Part shown: positions 53,326 to 62,465 of the stretch, in pieces
How the letters are laid out: every line of letters begins with the position of its first letter
Numbering within the stretch: the first letter of the stretch is position 1
Assembly (NCBI GenBank): GCA_029968055.1
Contig: JASCNX010000003.1
Location: 62,001-126,000 of the forward strand
Source of the DNA: Xenophilus aerolatus
Lineage (GTDB): Bacteria > Pseudomonadota > Gammaproteobacteria > Burkholderiales > Burkholderiaceae_C
Direction: 5' to 3'
DNA length: 64,000 nucleotides
Program-made: the position numbers and the translations under genes
Notes under the pieces: model-generated
Told to the model about the DNA's origin: nothing
The model's input: only the letters and a program-made list of their open reading frames with translations
The model's database searches: none

Positions 53326-54360
53326 TCACTTCGGGCGTGCGGCGATCGCCTTCTCGGCCTTGGTCACCAGGTCGTTGCCCACGGTGCCCTTCCACTTGGC
53401 GTAGACCGGGCGTGTGACCTTCACGAAAGCCTCGCGCTCGGCGGGGGTGAGCTGGGTCACCGTGACGCCCATGCCGGCAATTTCCTTGAGCAGCGGCTTG
53501 TCGGCCTCGGTCAGGCCCTTGCGCGCGAGGGCGATCTCCTGCTTGCCGGCATCGATGGCGGCCTGCCGCACGATGGCCTGGTCCGCCGGCGTCCAGCTGG
53601 CCCAGATCTCCTTGTTGACCACGAAGATCAGCGGGTCGGCCACGTAGCCCCAGGTGGTCACGAACTTCTGGCCCACGGTGTGCATCTTCAGCACCGTGAA
53701 CAGGAAGAGCGGGTTCTCCTGGCCGTCGACGGCGCCGCTGGCCAGCGCCGGCTGCGCATCGGCCCAGCTCATCTGCGTCGGGTTGGCGCCCATGGCGCTG
53801 AACATGTCGGAGAAGATGGGCGAGCCCACCACGCGCAGCTTCATGCCCTTCAGGTCCTCGGGCGACTTGATGGCACGCTTGGAGTTGGTCACTTCGCGGT
53901 AGCCGTTCTCGCCCCACGCCAGCGGCACCACGCCGGCCTTGTCCAGCCGCGCGAAGATGTCCTTGCCCACCTCGCCCTGCGTCAGCGCGTCGATGGCCGC
54001 GTAGTCGGGCATCAGGAAGGGCATCGAGAACAGGTTGAGCTCCTTGACCTGCGGCGACCAGTTGATGGTGGAGCCCACGGCCATGTCGATCACGCCCTGG
54101 CGCAGCGCCGAGAACTCGCGCGTCTGGTCGCCCTGGATGAGCGACACGCCGGGGTACAGCTTGATGTTGATGCGGCCCTGGGTGCGTTCCTTGACCAGGT
54201 CGGCCCAGATCTTCCCGGCCATGCCCCAGGGCGTGGGCGGACCCAGCACGAGCGACATCTTGTACTCGCTCTTGTAGGCGGCCTGGGCCACGGCCCCCGT
54301 GGTGAAGCCCAGGGCCGTGGCGGCGAGCGCGAGGCCGAGCAGGGTGCGGCGGAATTTCAT
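53326..54360 (-). CDS. dctP: TRAP transporter periplasmic binding protein (second system)
   Basis: A 344-residue DctP protein. The signal peptide is MKFRRTLLGLALAATALGF and onward, with cleavage near AVAQA. The mature part has GPPTPWGMAGKIWADLVKE, EDLKGMKLRVVGSPIFSDMF with the substrate-contacting Arg, and ASGAVDGQENPLFLFTVLK. GAGGAG is 7 bases before the ATG. Uniquely for this operon, the binding-protein gene is last (after dctQ and dctM) and separated from dctM by 175 bases containing a palindromic repeat. Confidence 0.92.
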   Translation of the reverse strand: MKFRRTLLGLALAATALGFTTGAVAQAAYKSEYKMSLVLGPPTPWGMAGKIWADLVKERTQGRINIKLYPGVSLIQGDQTREFSALRQGVIDMAVGSTINWSPQVKELNLFSMPFLMPDYAAIDALTQGEVGKDIFARLDKAGVVPLAWGENGYREVTNSKRAIKSPEDLKGMKLRVVGSPIFSDMFSAMGANPTQMSWADAQPALASGAVDGQENPLFLFTVLKMHTVGQKFVTTWGYVADPLIFVVNKEIWASWTPADQAIVRQAAIDAGKQEIALARKGLTEADKPLLKEIAGMGVTVTQLTPAEREAFVKVTRPVYAKWKGTVGNDLVTKAEKAIAARPK

Positions 54361-54407
54361 TGTTTGACTCCTCGTGTTGAACAACCCAATTGGAATGCGG
54401 GTGCGGG

Positions 54408-54524
54408 CAGCCGAACGCAGAGGTCGCAAAGGTTGCGCAGAGGTCGCAGAAGAGAAACCCAAAGGAATGAATGGATTGCTCTGCGCCCTCTGCGTCACTT
54501 TTGTCTTCCTTCTGCGTTCGGCTG
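54408..54524. repeat. 117-bp palindromic CGCAGAG element, copy B
   Basis: CAGCCGAACGCAGA at 54408-54421 and its perfect complement at 54511-54524 bound an inner series of CGCAGAG/CGCAAAG copies on the left and CTCTGCG copies on the right. Same ends and same logic as copy A at 18920-19028, with a different centre. It fills the gap between dctM and dctP of the second TRAP operon. Confidence 0.8.
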
Positions 54525-54535
54525 TCCGTTTTTCT

Positions 54536-55834
54536 CTAGTACCCCAGCCTGGCCGGCAGCCACAGCGCCAACTGCGGCCAGATGATCACGGCGACCATCA
54601 CCAGGAACATCGCGAACAGCATCCAGCCGACCCAGCGCACGGTCTCTTCCATGCGCACGTTGGCGATGCGGCACGACACCATGAGGTTGACGGCCAGCGG
54701 CGGGGTGAACTGGCCCAGTGCGACCTTGAGCGTGAGGATCACGCCGAACCACACCGGGTCCCAGTTGTAGTGCTGCACGATGGGCCACAGCAGCGGCACG
54801 AAGATCAGGAAGATCGAGACGCCATCGAGGAACATGCCCACGGTGATGAGCAGCACGATCAGCAGTGCCAGCACGCCGTACTCGCCCAGGCCAGAGTTCA
54901 CGATCGCCTTGGCCACCGGGTCGATCACGCCCAGTGTCGAGAGCGAATACGCGAAGATGCCCGCGAGCGACACCACCAGCAGGATCACCGCCGACAGTTC
55001 GCCCGACTCGCGCAGGATGACGAACAGGTCCCTGACCTTGATCGTGCGGTACACCACCATGCCCACGAAGAGGCCGTAGAACACCGCCACCACCGCGGCC
55101 TCGGTCGGCGTGAACCAGCCGGCGCGCATGCCGCCGAGGATCAGCACCGGCGCCGCGAGGCCCCAGGTCGCTTCGCGAAAGCTCTTCCAGAAGGCCGGCC
55201 GCGGCAGCGTGGCCTCGAGCGCGCCCATCTTGTGCGAGCGCGCCATCCACACCGCGGGGACGATCAGCGCCAGCCCGGCGAGGATGCCGGGGATCATGCC
55301 GGCCGCGAAGAGCGCCGGCACCGACGCGCCGGGCACCAGCACCGAATACACGATGAAGGCGACCGACGGCGGAATGAGGATGTCGGTCGCCGCCGCCGCG
55401 CCCACCACGCTGGCCGAGAAGGCGGCCGGGTAGCCGGCCCGCGACATGGCCGCGATCATCACCGCGCCCACCGCGGCGGCATTGGCCGGGCCCGAGCCCG
55501 AGATGCCGCCGAGGAACATCGCCACCACGATCGCCACCAGCGGCAGCATGCCGGGGCCGCGGCCGACGATCGAGATCGCGAAGTTCACCAGCCGCAGCGC
55601 CACGCCCGAGCGGTCGAAGATCGAGCCCACCAGCACGAACATCGGAATCGCCAGCAGCGGGTACTTGCCCAGGCCCGCGTAGAAGTTCTGCGGCACGGCC
55701 AGCAGGCCGAACCACTGCGCATCGCTGTTGGCCAGCGCGATGCAGGCCGCGCCGGCCAGGCCCAGCGCGGCGCCGATCGGCACGCCGATCAACATCATCG
55801 CCACGAAGGCGACGAACAGGAGCGTTGCGATCAT
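54536..55834 (-). CDS. dctM: TRAP transporter large permease (second system)
   Basis: A 432-residue DctM subunit of normal length. It starts MIATLLFVAFVAMMLIGVPIG, and has YPLLAIPMFVLVGSIFDRSGV, GGISGSGPANAAAVGAVMIAAM, ATDILIPPSVAFIVYSVLV and, near the C-terminus, VALGQFTPPLAVNLMVSCRIA. It moves the acid with sodium. The ATG at 55834 overlaps the dctQ stop by 4 bases. The substrate is unknown; the divergent amidohydrolase hints at an N-acyl or N-carbamoyl compound. Confidence 0.94.
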   Translation of the reverse strand: MIATLLFVAFVAMMLIGVPIGAALGLAGAACIALANSDAQWFGLLAVPQNFYAGLGKYPLLAIPMFVLVGSIFDRSGVALRLVNFAISIVGRGPGMLPLVAIVVAMFLGGISGSGPANAAAVGAVMIAAMSRAGYPAAFSASVVGAAAATDILIPPSVAFIVYSVLVPGASVPALFAAGMIPGILAGLALIVPAVWMARSHKMGALEATLPRPAFWKSFREATWGLAAPVLILGGMRAGWFTPTEAAVVAVFYGLFVGMVVYRTIKVRDLFVILRESGELSAVILLVVSLAGIFAYSLSTLGVIDPVAKAIVNSGLGEYGVLALLIVLLITVGMFLDGVSIFLIFVPLLWPIVQHYNWDPVWFGVILTLKVALGQFTPPLAVNLMVSCRIANVRMEETVRWVGWMLFAMFLVMVAVIIWPQLALWLPARLGY

Positions 55835-56391
55835 GCCGGTCGGTCCTCTTCGGCCGCCTTGCGCCCGCGCCGGATGAACAGCCCCACGGCCCGCAGCCCG
55901 ATCGCCGTCGACACGATGGGCAGCCAGATCGAGTACCACCACTGCGGCACGCCGATGCCCGGCGAGGTCTCCTCGAAGCGGTAGTCGTCCCACACCACGC
56001 GGATGCTCAGGCCGGCGATGAGGAAGAACAGGATGGCCACCATCGCCGCGCCGAACTGCGCCAGGCGCCGGCGCCGTGCCATCGAGCCGGCCTCCGAGAA
56101 GTACTCGATGCGGATGTGGCGGTCGCGCGCCACGGCGGCCGAGCCCGCCACCATCGCCAGCAGGATCATCAGGAAGACCGAGAACTCCTCCGTCCACGCG
56201 AAGGACGAATCGGTGAAGTAGCGCACCAGCACGTTGGCGAAGGTGATGCAGGCCAGCAGCGCCATGATGGCCACCGTGGCCCAGTCCTCGATCGCCAGCG
56301 GCACCTTCACGGGCTCGTCGGCGGCGTCGATGTCGGGGGGCAGGGGGCTGGCGGCGTCCAGCTGGGCGCCGGGCTCGGGGGTGGAGGACAT
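55831..56391 (-). CDS. dctQ: TRAP transporter small permease (second system)
   Basis: A 186-residue DctQ subunit. After an acidic, Pro-rich cytoplasmic N-terminus of about 33 residues come helices at ATVAIMALLACITFANVLVRY and three later segments, with the family motif FAWTEEFSVFLMILLAM. A basic loop RDRHIRIEYF follows the second helix. I used ATG 56391; a TTG seven codons earlier is also possible. The 163-base gap to the divergent amidohydrolase gene should hold both promoters, but I cannot fix them. Confidence 0.92.
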   Translation of the reverse strand: MSSTPEPGAQLDAASPLPPDIDAADEPVKVPLAIEDWATVAIMALLACITFANVLVRYFTDSSFAWTEEFSVFLMILLAMVAGSAAVARDRHIRIEYFSEAGSMARRRRLAQFGAAMVAILFFLIAGLSIRVVWDDYRFEETSPGIGVPQWWYSIWLPIVSTAIGLRAVGLFIRRGRKAAEEDRPA

Positions 56392-56554
56392 GGGAGGCGA
56401 GGGCGGCAGCAAGGAAGTTCCAACCGCCCGGTTGAGAAAAAATCGACGCGCGATCGTAAGGGCGGGCGCCCTCGCGTTGCATGGGGGCTTTCCTTAGCCG
56501 GTACGCCTTCGCGACAGCGCGGATCAGCGGCATGCTTCCTGCTGAATCGACCGC

Positions 56555-57838
56555 ATGGACCTCACCACCGCTTCTTCCCCGGCCGCTGCAGCAGCGGCCC
56601 TCGCGATCGACCGCGACCGCCTCTGGGATTCGCTCATGGCGCTGGCGCGCATCGGCGCGACCGACAAGGGCGGCGTGTGCCGCCTCGCGCTCACCGACCT
56701 GGACCGGCAGGGCCGCGAACTCTTCGTCCGGTGGGCCGAGGCGGCGGGCTGCACGGTGCGTGTCGATGCGGTCGGCAACATCTTCGCGCGCCGCGCCGGC
56801 ACCGACCCGTCGCGGCCCGCCGTGGCCACGGGCAGCCACATCGACACGCAACCCACGGGCGGCAAGTTCGACGGCAACTACGGCGTGCTCGCCGGCCTGG
56901 AGGTGCTGCGCACGCTCGACGATGCCGGTGTGCGCACCGTGGCGCCGCTGGAGGTCTGCGTCTGGACCAACGAGGAAGGCTCGCGCTTCGTGCCCGTGAT
57001 GATGGGCTCGGGCGTCTATGCCGGCGCCTTCCCGCTCGCGCATGCCCTCGACGCACGGGATCGCGATGGCGTGAGCGTGGCCGAGGCGCTGCAGGCGATC
57101 GGCTTCGCCGGCAGCGCCCCGGCGTCGGTGGAGCAGGGCGCGCCGCGCATGGCGGCGTACTTCGAAGCCCACATCGAGCAGGGCCCCGTGCTGGAAGACG
57201 CGGACGTGCCGATCGGCGTGGTCACCGGTGCGCTCGGCCAGCGCTGGTACGACGTGGTCGTCACCGGCCAGGAGGCGCATGCCGGCCCGACGCCGATGCG
57301 CCTGCGCCGCGACGCGCTGCAGGGCGCCACCGGCCTCATGCAGCTCGTGCGCCAGGTCGCGATGGACGAGCAACCCGACGGCCGCGGCACCGTGGGCTAC
57401 GTGCAGGTCCATCCCAATTCGCGCAACGTCATCCCCGGCCGCGTGCTGTTCACGGTCGACTTCCGCCACGCCGACGACGCCGGCCTGGCCCGCATGGACG
57501 CGCGCCTGCGCCATGCGTGCGAGACGCTGGCGGCCGAGAGCGGCCTGGGCGTCGAGGTGCAGGAGACGGTGTACTTCCCGCCCGCCCCCTTCGCCGAGCC
57601 CCTGGTGCGCGCCGTGCGCGAGGGGGCGCAACGCCTCGGCCTGCCGCACCTGGACATCGTCAGCGGCGCCGGGCACGACGCGGTGTACGTCGCGCGCACG
57701 GCGCCTGCCGCGATGATCTTCGTGCCCTGCAAGGACGGCATCTCGCACAACGAGATCGAGGACGCGCGGCCCGAGCACCTGGCCGCTGGCTGCAACGTGC
57801 TGCTGCACGCGATGCTCGACCAGGCCGGCGTGGCGTGA
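56555..57838 (+). CDS. M20 Zn-dependent amidohydrolase (N-carbamoyl-L-amino acid hydrolase/allantoate amidohydrolase type)
   Basis: A 427-residue di-metal hydrolase. Metal ligands appear in TGSHIDTQPTGGKFDGNYGV (His, Asp), WTNEEGSRF (Glu), AHIEQGPVLED (His) and SHNEIE near the C-terminus (His). The lid/dimer domain begins near GQRWYDVVVTGQEAHAGPTPM. The family removes carbamoyl or ureido groups from amino acids and allantoate, and some members act on beta-ureido acids. It is divergent from the second TRAP operon, so the transporter may import its substrate. Confidence 0.9.
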   Translation: MDLTTASSPAAAAAALAIDRDRLWDSLMALARIGATDKGGVCRLALTDLDRQGRELFVRWAEAAGCTVRVDAVGNIFARRAGTDPSRPAVATGSHIDTQPTGGKFDGNYGVLAGLEVLRTLDDAGVRTVAPLEVCVWTNEEGSRFVPVMMGSGVYAGAFPLAHALDARDRDGVSVAEALQAIGFAGSAPASVEQGAPRMAAYFEAHIEQGPVLEDADVPIGVVTGALGQRWYDVVVTGQEAHAGPTPMRLRRDALQGATGLMQLVRQVAMDEQPDGRGTVGYVQVHPNSRNVIPGRVLFTVDFRHADDAGLARMDARLRHACETLAAESGLGVEVQETVYFPPAPFAEPLVRAVREGAQRLGLPHLDIVSGAGHDAVYVARTAPAAMIFVPCKDGISHNEIEDARPEHLAAGCNVLLHAMLDQAGVA

Positions 57839-57932
57839 GGGTGCGCGGTCCACAGCCCCTGGCGCGCGAGGCCTTCGCCGCCTGACCCATGGCGTTGCCG
57901 CGCGCTGGGCGGCGCGTTAAGGTGTGCGGCCC

Positions 57933-58394
57933 ATGACCCGCATCGGCCTCATCTCCGACACCCACAACCTGCTGCGGCCCGATGCGGCCGCCTGGCTGCA
58001 GGGCTGTGCGCACATCCTGCACGCCGGCGACATCTGCCGCCCCGAGGTGCTGGAGGACCTGGGCCGCATCGCCCCCGTGACGGCCGTGCGCGGCAACAAC
58101 GACCAGGGCGCGTGGGCAGAGCGCCTGCCGGTGCAGTGCACGGCCGAGTTCGCGGGCGTGCGCGTCCACCTGCTGCACGACCTCGCGGAGCTCGCGATCG
58201 ATCCGGCGCGCGAAGCGGTACAGGTCGTGCTCTCGGGCCACTCGCACCGCCCGCTGGTGCAACAGCGCGGCGGCGTGCTCTTCGTCAACCCCGGCAGCGC
58301 TGGGCCCCGCCGCTTCACGCTGCCGATCTCGCTGGGCGAACTGTGGATCGAGGACGGGCAGGTGCGTGCCGCGCTGCACACGCTCGCGGCCTGA
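57933..58394 (+). CDS. YfcE/MJ0936-type metallophosphoesterase
   Basis: A 153-residue calcineurin-like phosphoesterase. The metal-binding motifs are complete: GLISDTHN at 4-11, ILHAGD, AVRGNNDQ, SGHSHRPLV and the C-terminal VNPGSAGPRR. Homologues hydrolyse phosphodiesters with Mn or similar metals; the biological substrate is unknown. The ATG at 57933 is preferred over an in-frame start 3 codons earlier. It converges on the dipeptide ABC operon with 62 bases between stops. Confidence 0.92.
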   Translation: MTRIGLISDTHNLLRPDAAAWLQGCAHILHAGDICRPEVLEDLGRIAPVTAVRGNNDQGAWAERLPVQCTAEFAGVRVHLLHDLAELAIDPAREAVQVVLSGHSHRPLVQQRGGVLFVNPGSAGPRRFTLPISLGELWIEDGQVRAALHTLAA

Positions 58395-58456
58395 GGCGCG
58401 GCGCCCGGGACGAAGACGTGGTCGGGTCGTGCAGGCGCGTGGAAAAGGCGTGGCGG

Positions 58457-59497
58457 TCAGGCCGCCAGGGGCGCCAGCGCGGCCGTCTCGTCGGTGCGCA
58501 GGCAGCGTGCGCGGTGGCCCGGCGTGAACTCGACCACCGGCGGCTGGGCCGCGCGGCAGGCGTCGGTCGCCAGCGCGCACCGCGCCGCGAAGGCGCAGCC
58601 CGGCGGCAGCGCAGAGAGATCGGGCGGCGCACCGGCAATGGTGTCCAGGCGCGCGCCCTTGGCCATGGCGCCGTGGGCACGGCTCCTGAGCAACGCGATG
58701 GTGTAGGGATGGCGCGGCGCGCGGATCAGCTCGCGGGCCGTGCCTTCCTCGACGATGCGGCCGGCGTACATCACGGCGATGCGGTCCGCCACCTCGACGG
58801 CGGCGCCGATGTCGTGCGTCACGAAGATCACCGACAGCCCCAGGTCGCGCTGCAGTTCGCGCAGCAAGAGCAGGATCTGGATCTGCACCGTCGCATCGAG
58901 CGCGGTGGTGGGCTCGTCGGCCAGCAGCAGCTGCGGGTTGCAGGCCAGCGCGAGCGCGATCATCGCGCGCTGCCGCATGCCGCCCGACATTTCGTGCGGG
59001 TAGGCGGCCAGCCGGCGCTCGGGGCTGGGGATGCGCACGCGCTCGAACAGGGCCAATGCGCGCCCCCGCGCCTCGGCCTTCGTCACCGCCTCGTGCCGGC
59101 GGATCGATTCGACGATCTGTGCGCCGACGGGGTACACCGGGTCCAGCGCCAGCAGGGGCTCCTGGAAGATCATCGACGCCACCTTGCCGCGGAAGTCCGT
59201 CAGCGCGCGCGTGCCCATGGCCAGCACGTCCCGGCCGGCGACGCGCACCGTGCCGGCGATGCGCGTGCGCCGCTCGGGGTGCAGGCGCAACAGGGTGCGC
59301 ATGGTCACGCTCTTGCCCGAGCCGGATTCGCCGATGAGCGCGACCACCTCGCCGCGCTGCACCTGCAGGCTCACGCCGCTGACGGCCTGCACGGGCTGGC
59401 GTCCGCCGTGGAAGCTCACGCCCAGATCCTGCAGCAGGACCATCGGCTCGGTGGTCGCGGGAGTGGCGGGGGTGGCGGGGTGGGTGGAGGACGTCAT
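58457..59497 (-). CDS. Dipeptide/oligopeptide ABC importer ATPase (DppD type)
   Basis: A 346-residue ATPase. It has [61 protein letters not shown] and the C-terminal peptide-family motif [10 protein letters not shown] with three or more Cys, which in relatives binds an iron-sulfur cluster. The GKS followed by V is characteristic of DppD/OppD. The N-terminus [17 protein letters not shown] is low complexity. It is the last gene of the operon, after the DppF-type subunit, the reverse of the usual D-F order. Confidence 0.92.
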   Translation of the reverse strand: MTSSTHPATPATPATTEPMVLLQDLGVSFHGGRQPVQAVSGVSLQVQRGEVVALIGESGSGKSVTMRTLLRLHPERRTRIAGTVRVAGRDVLAMGTRALTDFRGKVASMIFQEPLLALDPVYPVGAQIVESIRRHEAVTKAEARGRALALFERVRIPSPERRLAAYPHEMSGGMRQRAMIALALACNPQLLLADEPTTALDATVQIQILLLLRELQRDLGLSVIFVTHDIGAAVEVADRIAVMYAGRIVEEGTARELIRAPRHPYTIALLRSRAHGAMAKGARLDTIAGAPPDLSALPPGCAFAARCALATDACRAAQPPVVEFTPGHRARCLRTDETAALAPLAA

Positions 59498-59508
59498 GGC
59501 GGTCGGCC

Positions 59509-60579
59509 TCAGGCGGCGCGGGCCGCGGGCACGGCGCGCGGGTGGCCGCTGCCGGGCTCGTGCATGAGGCAGCTCACCGCATGCAGCGTTGCCACCGGCG
59601 CCAGCGTGGGGGCGTGCCGGCTGCACACGGCAGCAGCCATCGGGCAGCGCGGATGGAAGCGGCAGCCGGAGGGCGGGTCGATGGGGTTGGGCGGGTCGCC
59701 GGCCAGCGGCGCCTCCTGCGTGCGCCGGTCCGGGTCCATCGACGGCATCGAGGACAGCAGGGCCTGGGTGTAGGGGTGCGCCGGTGCGTCGTAGAGCGAC
59801 TCGGCCGGGCCGATCTCCGCCACCTGGCCCAGGTACATCACCATCACGCGGTCGCTGATGTAGCGCACCACGTGCAAGTCGTGGCTGATGAAGACATAGG
59901 TCAGGCCGAATTCGGCCTTCAGGTCCAGCAGCAGGTTGATGACCTGCGCCTCGACCGACTTGTCCAGTGCGGACACGGCCTCGTCGAGGATCACCATGCG
60001 CGGCTGCAGCGCGAGCGCGCGGGCGATGTTGATGCGCTGGCGCTGCCCGCCGGACAGCTCGTGCGGGTAGCGCTCGGCGAAGCGCGCCGGCTCCAGGCCC
60101 ACGCGCGCCAGCAGGTCGCGCGCACGCGCCACGGCCTCCTTGCGGCCCACGCCGTGCACCTGCGGGCCGAAGGCGATCGAGTCCTCGACGGTCAGGCGCG
60201 GGTTCAGCGAGGCGTAGCTGTCCTGGAACACCATCTGCACCTGGCGCCGGAATTCCTTGAGCGGCAGGTCGCGCGTGCCCACGGTGCGGCCGTCGAAGAC
60301 CACCTCGCCGCCCGTCGGGTCGATGAGGTGCATGAGCAGGCGCGCGGTGGTCGACTTGCCGCAGCCCGACTCGCCCACCACGCCCAGCGTCTCGCCCTTG
60401 AGCACGTCGAAGTCGACGCCGTCGACGGCGCGCACCACGCCGCCGCCCCGGCCCAGCGGATCGCGCTTGAGCGGGAAGTGCTTCTGCAGCCCGCGGATGG
60501 TGAGCAGCGGCTGGGCCGGGCCGCCGACGTCGATGTCGATGTCGACGCTTGCCTTCGGATCGGCCGGGCGCAGGCTCAT
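59509..60579 (-). CDS. Dipeptide/oligopeptide ABC importer ATPase (DppF type)
   Basis: A 356-residue ATPase with [65 protein letters not shown]-like [14 protein letters not shown] and a C-terminal [14 protein letters not shown]. The GCGKST form and DSYASLNP are those of DppF/OppF. Walker B is DEAVSALD rather than DEPTSALD, a common variant here. The ATG at 60579 overlaps the upstream permease stop by 4 bases. Confidence 0.93.
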   Translation of the reverse strand: MSLRPADPKASVDIDIDVGGPAQPLLTIRGLQKHFPLKRDPLGRGGGVVRAVDGVDFDVLKGETLGVVGESGCGKSTTARLLMHLIDPTGGEVVFDGRTVGTRDLPLKEFRRQVQMVFQDSYASLNPRLTVEDSIAFGPQVHGVGRKEAVARARDLLARVGLEPARFAERYPHELSGGQRQRINIARALALQPRMVILDEAVSALDKSVEAQVINLLLDLKAEFGLTYVFISHDLHVVRYISDRVMVMYLGQVAEIGPAESLYDAPAHPYTQALLSSMPSMDPDRRTQEAPLAGDPPNPIDPPSGCRFHPRCPMAAAVCSRHAPTLAPVATLHAVSCLMHEPGSGHPRAVPAARAA

Positions 60580-61472
60580 GACTTGTTGTCCATCGCCGAG
60601 CGCAGGCCGTCCGACAGCAGGTTGAAGGAGATGGAGGTGATGAAGATCATCAGCCCCGGCAGCGCCGCCACCAGCGGCTGGGTGTAGATCGCGGTGCGCA
60701 GCGTGTTGAGCATCAGCCCCCATTCGGGTTCCGGCGGCTTCACGCCCAGGCCCAGGAAGGACAGGCCCGAGGCCAGGATCATCGACACCGCCACCAGGCT
60801 GGTCGCGTAGACGAAGATCGGCCCCAGCACATTGCCCAGCACGTGCACCCGCACGATGGTGAAGGCGCCCGCGCCGGAGGCGCGCGCCGCCTCCACGTAG
60901 TCGCGGCCGCGCACCTGGGTGGTCACGCTCTCGGCCACGCGCGCGATCTGCGGAATGAACACGATGGTCAGCGAGATCAGCGAATTGACGACGCCCGCGC
61001 CCAGCGTGCCCGACAGCGCGATGGCCAGCAGCACCGACGGGAAGGCGTAGAACACGTCGATGGTGCGCATGATGGCCGTGTTGACCAGGCCGCCCGCGTA
61101 GCCGGCCACGATGCCGATGGCTGCACCGATCGCGAAGGCGCACAGCACCGGCGCGATGCCCATGAACAGCGACAGCCGCGTGCCGACGATGAGGCGGGAG
61201 AGCAGGTCGCGGCCCAGCTCGTCGCTGCCCAGCGGCAGGCCCGGGGTGCCGATCGGCTTGAGCCGCTTGAACATGGACGAGGCGTAGGGGTCGGCCGGCG
61301 CGATCCAGGGGCCGGCGATGGCCAGCACGACCAGCAGCAGCACGACCGCTGCGGCCGCCATGGCGACCGGGTCGCGGCGCAGGCGCAGAAGGACCGACGA
61401 CCAGTAGCCGCGCGATCGCTGCGCGGGCAGCGGCTGCACGTCGGGCGCGGTGGGCGTGAGGATGGCCGCCAT
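60576..61472 (-). CDS. Dipeptide/oligopeptide ABC importer permease (DppC type)
   Basis: A 298-residue inner-membrane subunit with the N-terminal extension and helix of DppC ([20 protein letters not shown]), then [26 protein letters not shown]-like [12 protein letters not shown] for ATPase contact, and [18 protein letters not shown], the DppC signature. About six helices. Start ATG 61472 shares one base with the DppB stop (TGATG). It forms the channel with the subunit encoded just upstream. Confidence 0.93.
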   Translation of the reverse strand: MAAILTPTAPDVQPLPAQRSRGYWSSVLLRLRRDPVAMAAAAVVLLLVVLAIAGPWIAPADPYASSMFKRLKPIGTPGLPLGSDELGRDLLSRLIVGTRLSLFMGIAPVLCAFAIGAAIGIVAGYAGGLVNTAIMRTIDVFYAFPSVLLAIALSGTLGAGVVNSLISLTIVFIPQIARVAESVTTQVRGRDYVEAARASGAGAFTIVRVHVLGNVLGPIFVYATSLVAVSMILASGLSFLGLGVKPPEPEWGLMLNTLRTAIYTQPLVAALPGLMIFITSISFNLLSDGLRSAMDNKS

Positions 61473-62425
61473 CAGCTTCTCGCGATGCGCGGGTCGAGCA
61501 GCGTCTGCAGCACGTCCACCAGCAGGTTGAGCAGCACGAAGAACAGCGCCAGCACGAGGATGGTGCCCTGCAGCAGCGGCAGGTCGCGCTGGAAGATGGC
61601 GGCGTTGAGCAGGAAGCCGGTGCCGGGCCAGGAGAACACCGTCTCGATGAGGATGGAGCCGCCCAGCAGGTAGCCCAGCTGCAGGCCCATCACCGCCAGC
61701 GCGGTGGGTGCCGCGTTCTTCACGACGTGGCGGAACACGCCCAGGTGCGTCAGCCCCTTGGCCCGCAGGCCGATGATGAATTCCTGGTCCAGCAGTTCGG
61801 CCACCAGCGCCCGCACCGTGCGCGCGATGATGCCCATGGGAATGACCGACATGGTGAGGGCCGGCAGCAGCATGAACTGCAGGTGCTCCCAGTCCCAGGC
61901 CCACTGGTCCGAGCCGCCGGGACCGGCGCCCGTGGCAGGCAGCCACATGAGCTGCGACGAGAAGACGATCACCAGCACCATGCCCAGCCAGTAGTGCGGC
62001 ACGCTCACGCCCAGCACCGAGAGCATGGAGGCGAGACGGTCCGGCCAGGAGTTGCGGAAGTAGCCGGCCACGAAGCCGAACAGGCAGCCGAACACGAAGC
62101 CGATGGCGGTGCCGACCACCGCCAGCCGCAGGGTGTTGAGCACGGCGCGCAGCACCTCGGCCGCGACCGGCCGGCTCGTGGCGATCGACAGGCCCAGGTC
62201 GCCGTGCAGGGCGCGCCAGGTCCAGCGCGCGAACTGCTCGGGCAGCGGCCGGTCGAAGCCGTAGACGGCGCGCAGCTGCGTCTGCAGTTCCGCCGACGCA
62301 TCGGCGGGCAGCACGGACACCAGCGGATCGCCGGGAGCGATGTGCACCAGCGAGAAGCACACCAGCGCCACGCCCAGCATGATCGGCAGGGTGTAGACGA
62401 TACGGCGGAACAGGTAGGCGAGCAT
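61472..62425 (-). CDS. Dipeptide/oligopeptide ABC importer permease (DppB type)
   Basis: A 317-residue permease beginning MLAYLFRRIVYTLPIMLGVA, the invariant DppB opening, with FSLVHIAPGDPL, LNTLRLAVVGTAIGFVFG, and TVRALVAELLDQEFIIGLRAKGL as the ATPase contact. It ends LVDVLQTLLDPRIA. Six helices are predictable. It is 40 bases downstream of the binding-protein gene, and coupled to the DppC gene. Confidence 0.94.
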   Translation of the reverse strand: MLAYLFRRIVYTLPIMLGVALVCFSLVHIAPGDPLVSVLPADASAELQTQLRAVYGFDRPLPEQFARWTWRALHGDLGLSIATSRPVAAEVLRAVLNTLRLAVVGTAIGFVFGCLFGFVAGYFRNSWPDRLASMLSVLGVSVPHYWLGMVLVIVFSSQLMWLPATGAGPGGSDQWAWDWEHLQFMLLPALTMSVIPMGIIARTVRALVAELLDQEFIIGLRAKGLTHLGVFRHVVKNAAPTALAVMGLQLGYLLGGSILIETVFSWPGTGFLLNAAIFQRDLPLLQGTILVLALFFVLLNLLVDVLQTLLDPRIARS

Positions 62426-62465
62426 CGGTGTCGGCTGGCGCGGGGCTGGCGGACCGCCCTGGGCG

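Noticed and set aside
55835-57853. Upstream continuation of the second dctM frame to more than 1,100 codons
   Set aside because: The real start is the ATG at 55834, which overlaps dctQ; the extension reads dctQ and the antisense of the amidohydrolase out of frame.
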